Below, one piece after another: positions 6,102-8,591 of a stretch of 8,591 nt of DNA. Numbering within the stretch: position 1 is the stretch's first letter; every line of letters starts with the position of its first letter. The position numbers and the translations under genes are program-made. The notes below the pieces were generated by a model. It was not told the DNA's origin and searched no databases. It saw nothing but the letters and a program-made list of their open reading frames with translations. The stretch is taken from contig JAHDXX010000138.1 of the NCBI GenBank assembly GCA_023384025.1, positions 1-8,591 on the forward strand, read 5' to 3'. This DNA is from Sphingomonadaceae bacterium. GTDB taxonomy: Bacteria > Pseudomonadota > Alphaproteobacteria > Sphingomonadales > Sphingomonadaceae.

Positions 6102-8486
6102 GTGAAATCACCCGTGGCTAATACACATCGCAAGCTGGCAGTCGTGCTGCTGGCCGGAACCGCAATGGCAGGCGTATCGCCTGCCCTGGCGCAGGATGCC
6201 GGTGCAGACGAAGACAGCAACGTCATCATCGTGACCGCGCAGAAGCGCGCGCAGGATCTGCAGGACGTGCCGATTGCAATCCAGGCGTTCGGAACGGAAG
6301 CGCTTGACCAGTTGCAGGTCAACGAGCTGTCCGATGCAGTGAAGTTCCTGCCCTCGGTCACCATCCAGCAGGGTGCTCCGGGCTTTGCCCAGGTCTATTT
6401 CCGCGGCGTTGCTTCGGGCGAGAACGCCAACCACTCGACCTCGCTGCCCACCGTCGGGACCTATCTCGACGAAATGCCGATCACCACGATCCAGGGCGCG
6501 CTCGATATCCATGCCTATGACCTTGCCCGGGTCGAGGCGCTGGCCGGGCCGCAGGGCACGCTCTACGGCGCCAGTTCGATGGCGGGCACGATCAAGCTGG
6601 TCACCAACCAGCCCGATCCCGGCGAGACCTACGGCGCGGTCGATCTGGAAATGAACAGCGTCAAGAGCGGCGACCTGGGCTACACCGGCGAAGGGTTCGT
6701 CAACCTGCCGCTGGGCGAAGGCGCCGCGATGCGCCTGGTCGGCTGGTACCGCCACGATGGCGGCTATATCGACAATATCGCCGGCAGCCGGACCTATCCG
6801 ACTTCGGGCATCACCCAGAACAACGCCGCGCTGGTCGAGGAAGACTACAACGAAGTCGATACCTACGGCGCGCGTCTGGCGCTGGGGATCGACCTCAACG
6901 ACAGCTGGACCGTGCGCCCGACGGTGATGGGCCAGGTGCAGAAGGCCGATGGCAGCTTCGCCCAGGAACGCAGCACCGCAGTCAACACCAAGTACCAGAC
7001 GGTGCAGTACAACCCCGAAGGCAGCGAGGACAAATGGATCCAGGCCGCGCTGACCATCGAAGGGAAGATCGGCAGCTGGGATCTGGTCGCCACCGGCGGC
7101 CACCTGCGGCGCAAGACCACGGCAGATTCGGACTATTCCGACTATGCCTATTTCTATGACGCGCTCTACGGTTACGGTGCCTATTTCTACGACAACAACG
7201 GCGACCTGGTGAACCCGAACCAGTACGTTCAGGGGACCGACCGCTATCGCAAGTCCTTCGGCGAACTGCGTATTTCCTCGCCGCAGGATGCATCGCTGCG
7301 CTTCATCGGCGGTGTGTTCGCCCAGCGCCAGTCGCACAACATCGAGCAGAACTACATCGTCGACAATATCGCCGATTCGATCACGGTTCCGGGCACGGCC
7401 AGCAACATCTGGCTGACCAAGCAGCAGCGCACCGACCGTGACTATGCTGCGTTCGGCGAACTGAGCTACGACGTGACCGACAAGCTCACGCTGCTGGCGG
7501 GGGCCCGCCTCTACAAGTACGACAACTCGCTGTTCGGGTTCTTCGGCTTTGCCCGCGGTTATTCCAGCAACACCGGCGTGGCGCGCTGCGTCACTACCAC
7601 CGGGCAGGATTTCCGCGACAATCCGGGTGGCACCTTCGCAACCCCGATCCTTGACGGGGCACCGTGCACCAACGTGAACAAGAGCACGTCGGATACCGAT
7701 GCGATCTTCAAGCTCAACGCGACCTACAAGATCAGCGACGATGCGCTGGTCTATGCCACCTGGTCGCAGGGCTTCCGTCCGGGCGGGGTCAACCGGCGTG
7801 GTACGCTGCCGCCCTATGGCCCGGATTCGCTCGACAACTACGAGCTGGGCTGGAAGACTACCTTTGGCCCGGTCCGCTTCAACGGCGCGGTCTACCAGCT
7901 TGACTGGAAGGACATCCAGCTGTCGTTCCTCGGTGCCAATGGCCTGTCCGAAGTCCGCAACGCCGGGATCGCCCGGATTCGCGGGATCGAGATGGACCTC
8001 GGCTACCGCTCGGGCGGCTTCACCCTGAATGTCGGCGGCAGCTACAACGATGCAACCATCCGGCGCGATTTCTGCCGGATCGCCAATGCGACGTTTGACT
8101 GTACCCTCGACCCGGGTGACGGGCGGACCAACTCGCTGCTGGCCCCGGCCGGCTCGCGCCTGCCGGTGACCGCGAAGTTCAAGGGCAATGCCCTTGCCCG
8201 CTACGAATTCCCGATCGGCAGCTGGGATGGCCACGTGCAGGCGGCGGTCAACCACATCGGCGGTCGCCGGAGCGACCTGCGGACGGTGGAAAGCGGGATC
8301 AAGGGCTTCCTTGACGCCTATACCACGGCGGACTTCAGCCTCGGCGTGTCGAACGACACGTACCGGGTGGAGGTGTTCGCGACCAACCTGTTCAACAGCA
8401 ACGGGGTGGTCAACACCGGGGTCCAGTGCGTCGAGACGACCTGCGGCGACCCCGGCGGGGTAAGCGGCACCGGACCGGTCTATTAA
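6102..8486 (+). CDS. TonB-dependent receptor, outer membrane (apparently cut short at the last strand)
   Basis: This is a 794-residue product starting at GTG. A signal peptide spans residues 1-30 (basic start, LAVVLLAGTAMAGV core, ALA before the predicted cut). A TonB-box-like VIIVTAQ (41-47) follows, then a plug domain from about 55 to 175 (QDVPIAIQAF, FLPSVTIQQG, VYFRGVA, VEALAGPQGTLYG, GTIKLVTNQP). A beta-barrel occupies the rest, including YATWSQGFRPGG and a late FATNLF strand. It would import a scarce substrate across the outer membrane using TonB energy; the ligand is unknown, though the type is common for siderophores, glycans and hydrophobic compounds in sphingomonads. Three close cysteine pairs (496/522, 658/667, 776/781) probably staple extracellular loops. 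TAA at 8484-8486 ends the frame before the usual terminal strand, which is still encoded in frame just downstream. It may therefore be a pseudogene or carry a sequence error. Confidence 0.9.
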   Translation: MKSPVANTHRKLAVVLLAGTAMAGVSPALAQDAGADEDSNVIIVTAQKRAQDLQDVPIAIQAFGTEALDQLQVNELSDAVKFLPSVTIQQGAPGFAQVYFRGVASGENANHSTSLPTVGTYLDEMPITTIQGALDIHAYDLARVEALAGPQGTLYGASSMAGTIKLVTNQPDPGETYGAVDLEMNSVKSGDLGYTGEGFVNLPLGEGAAMRLVGWYRHDGGYIDNIAGSRTYPTSGITQNNAALVEEDYNEVDTYGARLALGIDLNDSWTVRPTVMGQVQKADGSFAQERSTAVNTKYQTVQYNPEGSEDKWIQAALTIEGKIGSWDLVATGGHLRRKTTADSDYSDYAYFYDALYGYGAYFYDNNGDLVNPNQYVQGTDRYRKSFGELRISSPQDASLRFIGGVFAQRQSHNIEQNYIVDNIADSITVPGTASNIWLTKQQRTDRDYAAFGELSYDVTDKLTLLAGARLYKYDNSLFGFFGFARGYSSNTGVARCVTTTGQDFRDNPGGTFATPILDGAPCTNVNKSTSDTDAIFKLNATYKISDDALVYATWSQGFRPGGVNRRGTLPPYGPDSLDNYELGWKTTFGPVRFNGAVYQLDWKDIQLSFLGANGLSEVRNAGIARIRGIEMDLGYRSGGFTLNVGGSYNDATIRRDFCRIANATFDCTLDPGDGRTNSLLAPAGSRLPVTAKFKGNALARYEFPIGSWDGHVQAAVNHIGGRRSDLRTVESGIKGFLDAYTTADFSLGVSNDTYRVEVFATNLFNSNGVVNTGVQCVETTCGDPGGVSGTGPVY

Positions 8487-8540
8487 GACACCGTGATCCG
8501 TCCGCGGATCGTCGGGCTGAAGGTCGGGATGGACTTCTAG
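8487..8540 (+). other. In-frame remnant encoding the missing C-terminal beta-strand of the TonB receptor
   Basis: Reading on in the same frame after the TAA gives DTVIRPRIVGLKVGMDF and then TAG at 8538-8540. RPR followed by alternating hydrophobic residues and a final Phe is the classical last strand of TonB-dependent receptors, with the C-terminal aromatic recognised by the BAM machinery. The residue before the TAA is Tyr, and a TAT or TAC codon at the TAA position would restore an 812-residue receptor. No start codon with a ribosome binding site serves this segment alone, so it is not a separate gene. The pattern is seen directly; the single-base-change explanation is inferred. Confidence 0.8.
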
Positions 8541-8591
8541 TCCCTTGGCCACAGGAGCAGAAACCACGGAAAGGCCGGGCCGCAAGCTCGG

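Noticed and set aside
6108..8585. Minus-strand open frame of 825 codons opposite the receptor gene
   Set aside because: It mirrors the receptor almost end to end, is Val/Arg/Gly/His-rich without domain motifs, and is a typical antisense shadow in GC-rich DNA. The plus strand has signal peptide, plug and barrel motifs.
8541..8591. Possible terminator after the receptor in the last 51 bases
   Set aside because: There is a GC-rich run GGCCGGGCC near 8573, but the window ends before any complete stem or T-tract can be seen.

Overview
The window is GC-rich and every gene lies on the plus strand with short spacers. The large TonB-dependent receptor has a VIIVTAQKR-type N-terminus, and the other genes are a DUF885-family tail, an EthA-like flavin monooxygenase and a TPR-sulfotransferase. 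This mix suggests an alphaproteobacterium of the Sphingomonadales (Novosphingobium, Sphingopyxis, Erythrobacter or Sphingomonas type). That assignment is inference from gene style, not from a marker gene.

Layout: (1) 1-216, the 3' end of a DUF885-family protein gene whose start lies outside the window. (2) 217-295, a spacer with a perfect 10-bp inverted repeat and a good ribosome binding site. (3) 296-1717, a DUF2235 alpha/beta-hydrolase (Tle1-like lipase fold) with a C-terminal LysM domain. (4) 1718-1781, a spacer that can fold into a long hairpin covering the ribosome binding site of the next gene. (5) 1782-3335, an FAD/NADPH monooxygenase of the EthA/Baeyer-Villiger group. (6) about 3360-3758, a small membrane protein with four predicted helices. 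(7) 3793-4239, a hotdog-fold acyl-CoA thioesterase resembling E. coli YdiI/MenI. (8) 4236-6005, a TPR-sulfotransferase protein whose GTG start overlaps the thioesterase stop by four bases. (9) 6102-8486, a TonB-dependent receptor.

The genes from 1782 onward are spaced like one transcription unit. A plausible but unproven reading is that the receptor takes up a hydrophobic or decorated substrate, the monooxygenase oxidises it, and the thioesterase acts on CoA intermediates. The sulfotransferase would modify a surface or small-molecule target. The substrate cannot be named from sequence.

The strongest anomaly is at the receptor's 3' end. The reading frame stops at a TAA (8484-8486), but the same frame then continues for 17 codons that read like the missing final beta-strand of a TonB receptor, ending in Phe and a TAG at 8538-8540. 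This looks like a one-base nonsense change, either a real recent lesion or a sequence error. The second point of interest is the hairpin over the monooxygenase ribosome binding site. I saw no RNA genes, CRISPR arrays, insertion sequences, phage genes or convincing intrinsic terminators. No entire new system is evident.
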